From contig OY821518.1 in the NCBI GenBank assembly GCA_963682025.1, forward strand, positions 128,972,543-129,036,542: a stretch of 64,000 nt of DNA, read 5' to 3'. The notes under the pieces are model-generated. The model made no database searches. It was not told the DNA's origin and saw nothing but the letters and a program-made list of their open reading frames with translations. This document shows, piece by piece, positions 23,932 through 35,673 of the stretch. Positions within the stretch are counted from its first letter, which is position 1, and each line of letters starts with the position of its first letter. The translations under genes and the position numbers were made by a program. Origin of the DNA: Cordilura impudica (Eukaryota; Arthropoda; Insecta; Diptera; Scathophagidae).

Positions 23932-23936
23932 CGTCG

Positions 23937-24365
23937 TTATCACAGACGAATATCTGTTTTTTATTGTAGTTAGGTTTGGCCGACTTATTTTTCATTTACG
24001 CGTAACCCTACTTTAATAACAGGAAATTAATACAATTTTTCAGATAGAAGTTAATTCTTTTTATTAAAGAAATAAATAAAACAATATAAAATTATAATAA
24101 ATTCTGGTCTAAAAAGAAAAACAACAACAACGGTACAGCCGAATTTAACACTCTTCCTTGTCTTTAAGATTCTAATAATTTTGTTTATTTAATTGCGCCT
24201 TGTCTAAAATTCTAGATAAACCCCACATGTTTGTTAGTTCAATTGGCTATAAGAGCCAATTCTACAATCTATAATACGTGGTCCAATTAAGCTAACATCT
24301 TAACTCAATAATCAAATAGAATATTATTATTTATCTAATCCTTCTTTGTATTTCATCCTTTTCAG
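23937..24365 (+). other. Probable intron end upstream of host exon
   Basis: Non-coding A+T-rich sequence between Transib and the host exon. It ends in a pyrimidine-rich tract and TTTCAG (24360-24365), a good 3' splice site. Confidence 0.6.
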
Positions 24366-24379
24366 ATACTCTTTTTCAA

Positions 24380-26645
24380 ATGAATTGTCAATCAAAAAGA
24401 TCTTCAACGAATTGGTATTTGCAACCCACTCAGAATCACAATATGAACGAAAATAGGAAAACTGCGAATAATTTCGAGAATATCAAAGAAGAAGTAATAG
24501 AAAACGATAACTATTCAATTTGTAATGATATTTTGGCCACAAGTTGTGGAATAGATGACAACTGCAACATATATCCTTTATATAAATTTATGACGAAAAA
24601 TGGTCAAATTTATGAGAGCAATTGCGATAAATACAAAGACATTCCTTTTGAACGAACAGAACAAGATGGCCAGCACAGTTTTCAAATAAAAGAAGAAAAA
24701 CTTTCCAAAACTATTAAAAGTGGTGAGCCGGAGGTTGCAGATTTAATTAGTTTCAATGAAACTAATAACAGCAATTGTTTAAATTTCAAAAATTTTGCGC
24801 ACTTTAGTAAACAAAATAATTATAACACTGTTTATAATCCATTAACTGCTAGAGCACAACCAACTGACTCCACTTTCATGATAAATAGAAGAGAATATCT
24901 TAAAGAAACTGAAAAAACTTCTAATGAGGATGATAAAAAGTTGAATCGTGTATCTTCCGAATATCCAGGCAATGCAAGTGATGATAAACTTGTAAGCATT
25001 AAAACTCTCAACTCCGAAAATATGTTTAATACTGCTACAAATGCTGAAAAAGTTTGCAAGCATGAATCCTTTTTAAATTCTATAGAACAAGATTTGTTAA
25101 AATTTGATGCTCTCAGTTCGCCAGAAACTTTATTAAATTCCGACAATAAAACCAAGTTAACTTGGTCCCAACTATTAGCTAGCCATTTCACACCAATTTG
25201 CATACCCTCGTCCTTACAACAATCAAATAGTGATGCCACCAGTTTAACGAATGAAAAATTAACAAAACGTGATGTGAAATCAGAAATAACACCACCTCAG
25301 TTACCATTGAATATTTTACCGGCATTTTTATTGCCTACTTTATCGATGATGCCAGAAATAACGAGGCCGGCACAAACACCAACACCCACAACAACAACAG
25401 CCGGTGCGGCAACATTTATGTTACCAGATTTATTAGCAACATCTATTAGAAAAGCTCAAGTTTCGCCTGCAGCCGCACTAACTATGACAACCTTAGATGG
25501 TGAAGTAATTAACAACATAAATTCTACAAATGGACAGCCATTGTTGCTACAAAAAACTATCGACACTAGTTCCAACATTTACGAGCAAACTGCGAAGGAT
25601 AATGATGAAGGAAATAATGAAGAAGATGGCTTTAATTTTGGCAATGGTCTTAAACAAAGAGAAAATTTACTCTATAACATTGTGTGGAATACAAAATGCA
25701 TGTCTGGCGTACAAAAGTCATTAACCCAGGAACAACAACAAAAGAAGCCAGACACGAATGCGAAAGCAAACGAAGAAATCATCTGTACACCACCACCTTC
25801 CTTAACAATAACGACACAACAAAAATTTAATACGAAACCAAAACAAATACCAACTTCTCAAGAACATCCTCAACATCATTATCATACAGAACAGCAACAA
25901 CAGCAAAAACTGCTGTTACCCCATCATTTGAGTCAACCACTAATACAACCTTCTCCCCCACTTGTTTCTTCGCCATCCTTTGGAGAACAATTATTATTTG
26001 TGCGTAATTTTCATGAGAGAGATCGTCTCATACGAGAGCATCAATTAAGACAACATATCCTTGGCAGCAGCAGCAGTAGCAGCAATACCACCACAAATAG
26101 TTATGTTAAATGCCCCATAGAAACTATAAATGAGGGAGTCAGAGGGTGCTATAATACTGATTATAATTCACGTGTTTCTTTTTCATCAATATCATCATCA
26201 TCCTGCAAAAACAAGCCAAGACATTCAACTGCTTTCTACTCGAAACCTGGGGGACAGGAAAACCTTGACAACAGTAAAGTTGTAGTTGGAGATGTGAACG
26301 ACTCGACTGCCAGTGCCATTGTTAATAATTGTAATAATTGGTATGGTGTTGTCTACAACAGTAGAGGGCATCTCGATAGTATGGATGAAGTTAACATCCC
26401 AAATACTACCACTAATTCGTCTGTCTCTCAGAGGAAGGAAAAGCAAATGCGACAACAACAACTACAAAAACTACAACACCACCATATCAAACAAAAGCAT
26501 GGTGTCTTAAGTCGTCTAAATGATGAACACTTTTTTATGTCTTCCAGGAAGTCATCGTCATCTCTGAATGGTTGCGTTATTGCAAATAATGAAGTTGTAA
26601 AGACAATTTCGCCAACTAAAGATGACAATGTGTCAATACACAAAG
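24380..26645 (+). CDS. Host gene, long internal or first coding exon; S/N/Q-rich regulatory-type protein
   Basis: The exon starts at 24366 after TTTCAG and ends at 26645 before GTAAGT. The first ATG is at 24380; the frame is also open back to the splice site, so an upstream exon could extend it. It gives 755 residues plus one base (phase 1). The protein is hydrophilic and low-complexity, with no complete known domain: acidic N-terminus, Thr/Pro-rich middle (about 305-375), His/Gln-rich part (about 495-525), Ser run (about 570-577), Gln/His-rich end. Three SUMO-type sites (IKEE at 35 and 103, VKSE at 299) favour a transcription factor or co-regulator. The stretch FVRNFHERDRLIREHQLRQH is a possible charged helix. 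Read past the splice site the frame stops after a few residues (at 26681), which could be an alternative end. I do not recognise the gene. Confidence 0.8.
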
Positions 26646-27659
26646 GTAAGTGGGTTGTAGAAGAGTTTCCATTTTTTTTGTAAAGAATCTTAAAGATGAT
26701 ATGTTATTAAAGTTAAATAAATTCTAAAGGAAACTAGTGAATAATGTTTTATATGTTTATAATCCTACACAACACTACGTTTTTTGTTTTTTTTTTTTGT
26801 TTGTGATCAAAGTGTGATGTATAACCATTATATATCCTCATCACAGTGCTGGAGGAGGTATATTAGTCTTTCAGTCCCATTTTTATTCATCAATGTGAAT
26901 ATTTGAAGACCAATTAAAGGACAAACGAAATTTATCTCGCGACGTCTGTCAGTTTGCCAACTATAAGAGGGTTAATGGTTTTTTTTTTACAAAATGTTAA
27001 AGAAATTGAGTGAATTATCGTCTGGGGGAAAATTGTGAAAGTACTGACGCCATGGAGTAACCAAATTTATTCATCTCAGATGACTTGTCAAGATGTTATA
27101 TTCATCTTTTGTATATTTCAAAAAATTTCTCTCTCCTCAAAAATGATTTTCATCTCAGTAATTATTTTCGCCTCAAATTTTATAAACTCAACTACTTTTA
27201 TTATGAGGGTCTCATCAGCTCAGCACAGACTTCTGTATCTGCCCGCCCTATACAATTTAGGTGAGCTCTCAGTTCAGAGTGCCAGGAACAGGACTCCAAA
27301 ACCTACGCTGGTCTTTTTTATTTGTTAAGATTCGAAACCTCCCTTCTTTTCGTCTTTTTTAGATTTTCCCATAGAATTTTCAGGATCTCGCTCACTTTAG
27401 TATTTTCTCACACTAAAATATGCGAAATAGCTGCACAGTTCGCCAATTTCATTTTGCGTGTATGAAAAGGTATGTAAATGCCTTCAATGACTTTCTCCAA
27501 GGACGATCCTCCTCTATTTTCCTCTATTTTACTGTTGAATTTCTTAGGCTGGAAGCATGTTCCTATTAGGATATTTATGAAATTAGGCTGCTACTTTAAT
27601 CGGTTAATCGAGCAAATAATTAATTGGGATTTAGGTTAAAAAGCTTAATAATTGATTTA
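26646..27659 (+). other. Intron start and non-coding sequence
   Basis: Begins with GTAAGTGG (5' splice site). About 26820-26960 resembles the TATATTAG..GTCTGTC part of DINE-like repeats. No further exon could be recognised. The open frame at 27035-27328 has no family features. Confidence 0.6.
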
Positions 27660-28026
27660 TCTATAAAATTAATAGGCTAGGCGACTTCTTGTGACCGATG
27701 TTTTGTTCTACCGTTTTATCCCGATTTTGACCAAGCGTATATGTTTTGAAAGCTATTTCTTTTTAGCTATTTTGCAGATTTTCAGATTTTACATTTTTTT
27801 TCTTTATTTTGAGTAAATTGCATTTAAAGTTGCTACTAACACAAACATAAAATTATACATATGCTATGTGTGTTTTATTAAATTTATTAATGTGTTTGTT
27901 AATGAGTTCGTTATCTTCATTCCCAATAGTAATAAACCATAAAAGTGCTGATTTGTGAATTGCCTAAGTTGAAAAATAAAGCTGCCTAGAAATTGCACTC
28001 GAATTTCGAGTGCTGGAATATGCTAG
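27660..28026 (+). mobile_element. Small non-autonomous Helitron (367 bp), complete
   Basis: Starts TCTATAAAATTAATAGGC at 27660 after A and ends CTAG at 28026 before T. It is the plus-strand counterpart of the 8594-8957 copy, co-linear over its whole length. Confidence 0.85.
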
Positions 28027-28797
28027 TTTTTAATTATTCGATTAACCAAATAATACATTTTTTTGAAAAAAAATTTAATATAAAAAACAAATAAAGGATA
28101 ACAAAAAGAAATAGTAATAAGTAAGCGTGTTAAATTGATATATTTGATACCCTCCACCCGTATACTAAACATAATATTATAACCAAGGTTTTCAGCGTAA
28201 AGAGACAAAAAAGGCTAGATTTCAAATCATAATCGCTATATTTTTTACAATGATATTTAAAATTTGTAAGATACGCAAAAAACGTTTCGAGTATTTTCGT
28301 GATATTTTAATTGAAATAAATTATTAAAAGCAATGAGCATAATTGTTAATATAGATAATTATTAAAGATAATTCCATAGTGACAGACATGACATTCAGTG
28401 ATCTTTCTAATCCAATATTGTACAGTAAAAGTTTTTCATTGTTCATAGAAATATACAGAATTATGCAGACGGACACCTGAGCAACATATTTAGCATCAGA
28501 AAAAGTGGGAAATTATTAGTGTTATTAATACTTGAGGCAGTCGTGACAGACATGAAAACAAACAGACATCATTTTAGAGGATGTTTGTAAATCACAGAAA
28601 AGCTCTGAAGTATGACAGTTCTTTATAGTTAATATAAGAGCTAGTTTATTAATAAAGCATATAAAAACATGAATTCTAAAATAAATTATAGTAAAAAATA
28701 AATATTTTTCAAAATTTCTTAATTAGACTTTTCCTTTCTTATTGGAAAAATACTGGCTATAAAAATATTCAAAAATATATCTAACAAACTATAGTCA
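28027..28797. other. Non-coding stretch
   Basis: A+T-rich sequence without a recognisable gene or repeat family. Confidence 0.5.
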
Positions 28798-30710
28798 TAC
28801 TAGTGGATTGTGTGGCGCCTAGGCGCCTGTTTATTTTGACTTTAACAAACAAATTATTATTTCCATTTCAGAGTTTTCCTATATTTTATATATTTTAAAA
28901 ACGTAATTTTAAATATTTCTAAAATTTCTTTAAAAAAAAAAAACAAAAACAGTTTTAATAATTTAATTTTTGTTTTATAAATTTTTAAAATGCATAAAAA
29001 TAAACTTATTCAACTAAAAAAAGTTTTTAATCCTTTCGGACAAAACAAAAAAATACTACGGTTATAACGAACTTAGTCTATAACGAACTAATTTGGCCGG
29101 TACCGCCGAGTTCGTTATAACCGAACTCCATTTTATTGTAGAAAAAATAGAACAGCATAGAAAAAAAAACGTTTTAGAGCAAGGTTCCTAAAAGTTTCTT
29201 AAGGGGGAGGGGGGGGCAAGGTTTTAAAAGTTAATAAAAATCGTATTTTGCATAATTCTTTTTTGAAGACATGAATACACGTTATAGAATAACATTTGAA
29301 GAATCTAAAAATTTTCAACTAAAAATTTTAATAAATAAGTCCGTGACAGCCAATATCCGGAGGCGTTGTTGTTTTGCGGTGAACATAATAACTCGTTACC
29401 GGACCATGTGTGAAGCAGTGACGAAGAGTTTTTCAATTTTTTTTTTTTTGCAGCATTTTGAAGTGAAAAACGATTTTTGCTATACAATTTCGGGAATTTG
29501 TTGTTAAAAAATGGGGAAGAAAATGGAATTAAAAAAAAACCTTCGTGGTTACCTGAGCTTTTATGTGTAGATATAGTGTCTAAAATTTCAAAAGAATCGG
29601 TCAAGGAGATTTTGAGTTATGATGTTCACGGATTTCGAACAGTTATTTGCGAGAAAATCGGTTTAAAGTTTTTTAAAAACATAATTATACTAGAGGATTG
29701 TGTGGCGCCTAGGCGCCCGTTTATTTTGATTTTAACAAACAAATTTTTTTTCCATGTCAAAATTTTCTTATATTTTATATATTTAAAAAAAATTAATTTT
29801 AATGTTTTTAAAATTTCTTAAAAAAAAAAAAACCGAAAAACAGTTGTAAAAAATACAAACCAAAAACTTCGATTTTCAAATGATTTTCTATACATAAGGA
29901 GTTTTTAATATTATATGATTTTTAAAAAAATATTTTATTTTGATAGAAACTCGGAAATTTTAGTCTTATTAAGACAAACTATTAATATGTATCTTTTTAA
30001 TATTTTAATTTATGTTTTATAACTTTTTAAAATGCATCAAAATAAATAAACTAATTCAACTAAAAAAAGTTTTTAAACCTTTCGGACAAAACAAAAAAAT
30101 ACTACGGTTATAACGAACTTAGTCTATTGTAGAAAAAATAGAATAGCATAGAAAAACAAAAGTTTTAGAGCAAGGTTCCTAAAAGTTTCTTAAGGGGAGG
30201 GTAAGGTTTTAAAAGTAAAAAAAGTCGTATTTCCATAATTCTTTTTTGAAGACATGAATACCCTTATAGCATAACATTTGAAGAATCTTTGAAAAAATTT
30301 TCAACAAAAAATTTTAATAAGTCCGCAACAGCCAGTATCCGGAGGCGTTGTTGTTTTGCGGTGACCATCATAACTCGTTACCGGACCATGTGAAATAACA
30401 AAATCGAAATGCGTTCAAAAGGTGACATGTTTCCTGAAGTAGTGACGGAGTTTTTCAATTTTTTTTTTTTTCTTTGCAGAATTTTGATGTGAAAAACGAT
30501 TTTCGCTATACAATTTCGGGAATTTGTTGTTAAAAAATGGGGAAGAAAATGGAATTAAAAAAACCGTCGTGGTTACCTAATGATTTATGTGTAGATATAG
30601 TGTCTAAAATTTCAAAAGAATCGGTCAAGAAGATTTTGAGTTATTATGTTCACGGACTTCGAACATTTATTTGCGAGAAAATCGGTTTAAAGTTTTGTTA
30701 AAAACGGATT
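28798..30710 (+). repeat. Tandem duplication, unit about 0.9-1.0 kb
   Basis: Copy 1 (about 28798-29690) and copy 2 (about 29691-30710) are co-linear and highly similar. Both start GGATTGTGTGGCGCC and end GCGAGAAAATCGGTTTAAAG. Copy 2 has about 130 bp more near 29840-29970. Each unit carries the 14-bp perfect palindrome GGCGCCTAGGCGCC (28814-28827 and 29704-29717) and, near its end, a short F-box-like reading frame. Confidence 0.85.
30537..30701 (+). CDS. Short ORF resembling the start of an F-box domain (54 aa)
   Basis: An ATG frame of 54 residues near the end of duplication copy 2. It contains SWLPNDLCVDIVSKISKESV, whose pattern (LPxDLxxxIxxxIxxES) is that of an F-box start, the Skp1-binding part of SCF ubiquitin ligase subunits. 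The counterpart in copy 1 (about 29516-29680) keeps the same block (SWLPELLCVDIVSKISKESV) in an open frame, although its upstream start is shifted by extra A residues. A real F-box is longer and no substrate-binding part follows, so this may be an exon or a relic. Expression and function are unknown. Confidence 0.3.
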   Translation: MGKKMELKKPSWLPNDLCVDIVSKISKESVKKILSYYVHGLRTFICEKIGLKFC

Positions 30711-30714
30711 TATA

Positions 30715-33700
30715 TACGTAATATACCGTATGAGGCCGGTCGCTGGAAACGCTGTATCTTCTTAAGTTTTGCTCTGATTTACTTAACATTTTGACACAAC
30801 ACTCTCGACATGTAGTGCATTCAGGAAGAGAAATGCAAAAAAAGGTTTTAAAACCTACCACCCCTTAAGGAAATGCAAACACCAATACACCTACACAAAA
30901 AAGAAAAAAATATTTCATATTTCATCATACATGTAAACTGAGAAAAGAGAACTACATTTTTTGCAAAGTTATCTATAAATCCAAAAAAGCAAAAATAAAA
31001 AATAAGCGCGTATTAATTTTACTTTAAAAAAAATCGCCTTTAATTCTTCTATGATAATTTCAATAAATTATTCAAATTAAAATCTTAAATATACCTATTT
31101 ACGTAATTTATGTTTGTCTAAATTTTTTTAAAAGCAAATTATGCAAAAATTAATATTATGAGTGAAAAAAAAATTATTTTCCCACCTAAAATTACAATGT
31201 AATTTAATTATGCAAAGTTACAATAATTTAAATTTTAAACTCAATATTGCACTATTTTTTCAAGGGCTTTTCATTTTCAATACAGAGCTATAACGAAATC
31301 ATACGTTGGACAACAACAAAATCCACATTGAAGATCTCTTTTTTTTCAAATATTTATCAAAAAAAGCATACTCTTTGGTAAGTGCTGGCCATCAGAGAAC
31401 CTGAGCAAAAGCACTCCTAACAATTCAAAACAATTTTGAGATGAAAAACAAAACACACAAACGGTAAAGTTTAGTTTGATAAAAAAAATGTATGTACGCA
31501 TATCGGACGACGTTAAATGAGAAAAATAAAAATGTTTAAAATTTCATTCATTCCTTTTTTTGCAGAATTTTTTCATTGACCAACAATGGGAATTTAAAGA
31601 AGAATTTGAATAGATATTAGTTTTTTTTGATGCATTTTTTGGGCTCAACTTATTCCATATGTAACACGGAATCTGCATATGTAGCGCTATTGTCGTTAGC
31701 AGTGTTGCCAATTTTGACAACTTATTGTAATTTCGGCGATTTTTCAATTTGTTAAATTGATTTGTTAAATTTGTTAAAATGATTGAAGATTTAAAATTTT
31801 CAGTAGTATAACAATTAATTGGTTAACAATTAATGGGTTGTTTATCGAAAATTGATAGTTTTTGTTCAGTGTAAATGGAAATTACAAAATATGTATACAT
31901 TTAATTCTGGGTCAAGTCGTTTCAAAACGGAAATACCTTGAATAGCATCTCTATTTACGATTTAAGTTTTAATTACGGCGATACTTTAAACCTATATTAT
32001 ATGTTTCAGCTATAGATACATATCAATAAAATTATTTAGTTGATTTCTGTGTTGAATTTTTTCCGTTGAAATTTCACCACTAATACATTTTTATATATAG
32101 AAATAACCATAATATGAATAATATGAATTATATAAATAAATTTTATTATTTCCTTTTGTAATATTTTGTGGAGTTTTATTTTTATTTTTCTTAACAATAT
32201 CTTGTTTTAAAAATGACGATTTTGGCGATTTAGTTTCCAAAATTGTCGATTTTCAGAAGCTTTTATTAGCAGTACTGGTCGGTAACATAGAAGAGAGAAA
32301 ATTGTGTGTGGGTTTGTATAAAATGAGAAAGATTAAATTTTGTTTGTGTATTTCCCATAGCTTTGTAGGGAGTGCTGTGTGTGTATTATTTCAGCGTTAC
32401 AGAACCAGTCAGTCAGTCAGTGAGTCAGGGATCAGCGTAAATATATATAAGATACTATATACCGTATAAGGCCGGTCGCTGGAACCGCTGTGTCTTCTTA
32501 AGTTTTGCTCTGATTTACTTAAAATTTTGACACAACACGCTCGACATGTTGTGCATTCAGGAAGAGATATAAAAAAAAAAGGTTTTAAAACCTACCACCC
32601 CTTAAGGAAATGCAAACTCCAATGCACCTACACAAAAAAGAAAAAATATTTCATATTTCATCATACATGTAAACTGAAAAAAGAGAACTACATTTTTTGC
32701 AAAGTTATCTATATGTAAATCCAAAAAAGAAAAAATAAAAAATAAGCGCGTATTAGTTTTATTTAAAAAAAAAATCGCCTTTAATTCTTCCATGATAATT
32801 TCAATAAATTATTCAAATTAAAATCTTAAATATACCTATTTACGTAATTTATGTTTGTCTAAATTTTTTCAAAAGCAAATTATGCAAAAATTAATATTAT
32901 GTGTGAAAAAAAAAATTATTTTCCCTCTCTTCTAAAATAACAATGTAATTTAATTATGCAAAGCTACAATAATTTAAATTTTAAACTTAATATTGCACTA
33001 TTTTTTCATGGGCTTTTCAATACAGAGCTATAAATGAAATCGTACGTTGGACAACAACAAAATCTACATTAAAGATCTCGTTTTTCTCAAATATTTATCA
33101 AAAAAGCATACTCTTTGGTAAGTGCTGGCCATCAGAGAACCTGAGCGAAAGCACTCTTAGGGCCATTATTACAACTTGCCAATAGCAAAAGTTAGGATGT
33201 TATCAGGCAGATTATTAGTTTTTCATTATTACAACTAACTATACTTTAAGCTAAAAGTGAACGATAAGCTAAAGGGAAGATTTAAGTATTTAATATTGCC
33301 ACATTTTGTGACCTATGAAGACGAAATTCACATCAATTTAGTTTTGGAAATAATTTTATTTATAGATACTTAAATATGTGCTTGTTATTTTTAAAAAGTT
33401 TTATTACACATTTACAACAATTATGCAACGTATAATAGAGGTTTTTGGTTGTTTTTATTGTTTATTTGCGAACAACTAAAGGAACGTTGCCACTATGTAT
33501 TTTGATAAATCAATTTTTTGGGTCAAAAGTAATCGGTGTTTCCTTTGGTGCTGCCACAATATCAAAAATATTAATTTTATTTTAATGGGAAGTTGTAATA
33601 ACGAAAATAAGTTATTGTTCACTTTAGCTAAAGTTACCTTTAACTAACATTTACTTTAAAGGCAAGTTGTAATAATGGCCCTTTACAATACAAAACAATT

Positions 33701-34712
33701 TTGAGGTGAAAAACAAAACAGACAAACGGATAAGTTTAGTTTGATAAAAGAAGTATGTATGCATATCGGACGACGTTAAATGAGAAAAATAAAAATGTTT
33801 AAAATTTCATTCGTTACTTTTCTTGCAGAATTTTTTCATTGACCAACAATGGGAATTTAAAGAAGAATTTGGATAGATATTAGTTTTTTTGATGCATTTT
33901 TTGCGCTCTACTTTTTCCATATGTAACACGAAATCTGCATATGTAGTGCTATTGTCGTTAGCAGTGTTGCCAATTTTGACAACTTATTGTAATTTCGACG
34001 ATTTTTCAATTTGTTAAAATGATATGTTAAATTTGTTAAACAGATGATTGAAGATTTAAAATTTTCAGTAGTATAAAAATTACGATTTCAAGGGTTAACA
34101 ATTAATGGGTTGTTTATAGAAAATTGATAGTTTTAGTTCAGTGTATATGTAAATTACAAAATATGTATAGATTTAATTCTGGGTCAAGTCGTTTCAAAAC
34201 AGGAATACCTTGAATGGCATCTCCATTTAAGACTTAAGTTTTAATTACGGCGATACTTTAAACCTATATTATATGTTTCAGCTATAGATACATGTCAATA
34301 AAATTATTTAGTTGATTGTTGTGTTGAAATTTCACCACTAATACATTTTTATATATAGAAATGGCCAATGCTGTAATAATATTCGTAATATGAATGATAT
34401 AAATAAATTTTATTGTTTCCTTTTGTAATATTTTGTCGAGTTTTATTTTTATTTTCTTGACAATTTCTTGTTTTAAAAATGACGATTTTGGCGACTTAGT
34501 TTCCAAAATTGTCGATTTTCAGAAGATTTTATTAACAGCACTGGTCGGTAACATAGAAGAGAGAAAATTGTGTGTGGGTTTGTATAAAACGAGAAAGGTT
34601 AAATTTTGTTTGTGTATTTCGCATAGCTTTGTAGGGAGTGCTGTGTGTGTATTATTTCAGCGTTACAGAATCAGTCAGTCAGTCAGTGAGTCAGGGATCA
34701 GCGTAAATATAT
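30715..34712 (+). repeat. Tandem duplication, unit about 1.74 kb
   Basis: Copy 1 (about 30715-32452) and copy 2 (about 32453-34712) are co-linear from ATATACCGTAT..GGCCGGTCGCTGGAA to TCAGTCAGTCAGTGAGTCAG. Differences are single bases and small gaps, plus a 522-bp MITE only in copy 2. No conserved protein frame spans the unit; the frame around 32240-32450 and 34480-34825 is open in both but shows no known domain. Confidence 0.85.
33160..33681. mobile_element. MITE with 21-bp perfect inverted ends, Harbinger-like
   Basis: Ends start GGGCCATTATTACAACTTG and are perfect inverted repeats for 21 bp. Flanks are TTA on the left (33157-33159) and T-TTA on the right (33682-33685). Duplication copy 1 lacks the insert, giving an empty site. 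A TTA target fits PIF/Harbinger, but no transposase with these ends is in the window. Confidence 0.8.
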
Positions 34713-35673
34713 TTAAAGAAGAAGAAGATTTTCATACCCTTTGCTTTGAGATGGTATCAATAAAAATTATTTATATTACAATTTTAATGGAATTATACTT
34801 AACTCATTACGGGTTATTCGAATAAATACTAGAGCTGTGATTTCTACTTCAAATTAAAGAGCGTTATTTCTAGTAGCTTATACTACACTAATTATCTCTT
34901 TTAGTTCAATAGATATTTATTTAAAACTAAGGTGTGTAACATAATGTGAACAGAACTTACCAGAAAATAATATTTTTAAATGCTGGAAAATCAAAAAAAA
35001 AATTTTTTTTAATAATTTCAAAAACCAGCATTGAAATTATTTGAGAAAATTTACTAATTATTTTTGGATATATTAAATGCAGATGTTTTATTGGTAAATA
35101 ATTTTGAACATGTTACAAAAATAGCTAACCCGTATCTAATATTTTGAAAACTATTCTGATAAATTAAACCATTTTTGGTAAATTTTGGATTAATTTTGGA
35201 TTACATATAGCGAATGTCACTAATATCATCAGTACAATTTTTTTTTTTTTTTTTTGATATCTGGCTAAGATCAAGAATAACTACACAAATTTACTACAAA
35301 CTGTTTTAATTAAGATCAGCAACAATATCAACCCATACACTTTTTAACAACTAATCACAATAATTAGATGTCTAGCAACAATAAATACAGCTGCGAGAGG
35401 AGGTAAATAACACGGTGCTACACCGAAAAATAACTTGTCAAATGACCTAGTGTAGATTGTTGTTATAGCTGAGTGTATTATATAACCGGTTTAAAAAGTT
35501 GAAATACACCCTCAAATTTTCGAGATATGGGGAAAAGAGTATTTTTTGGGACTGGCGCACTTAAAACTTCTAACTTAGTCATTTTTGAACCCATTGCGAA
35601 TTATTAAACGGTATTAATAAGAAACGAATGTGGTCTTTCCAAATATATGTATATACTTTCACTGTACTATTAT
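34713..35673. other. Non-coding stretch
   Basis: A+T-rich sequence with a T run near 35240-35255; no gene or known repeat recognised. Confidence 0.5.

Noticed and set aside
24832..25239. Minus-strand open frames opposite the host exon
   Set aside because: Low-complexity shadows of the plus-strand frame, which alone has splice signals and a 755-residue continuity.
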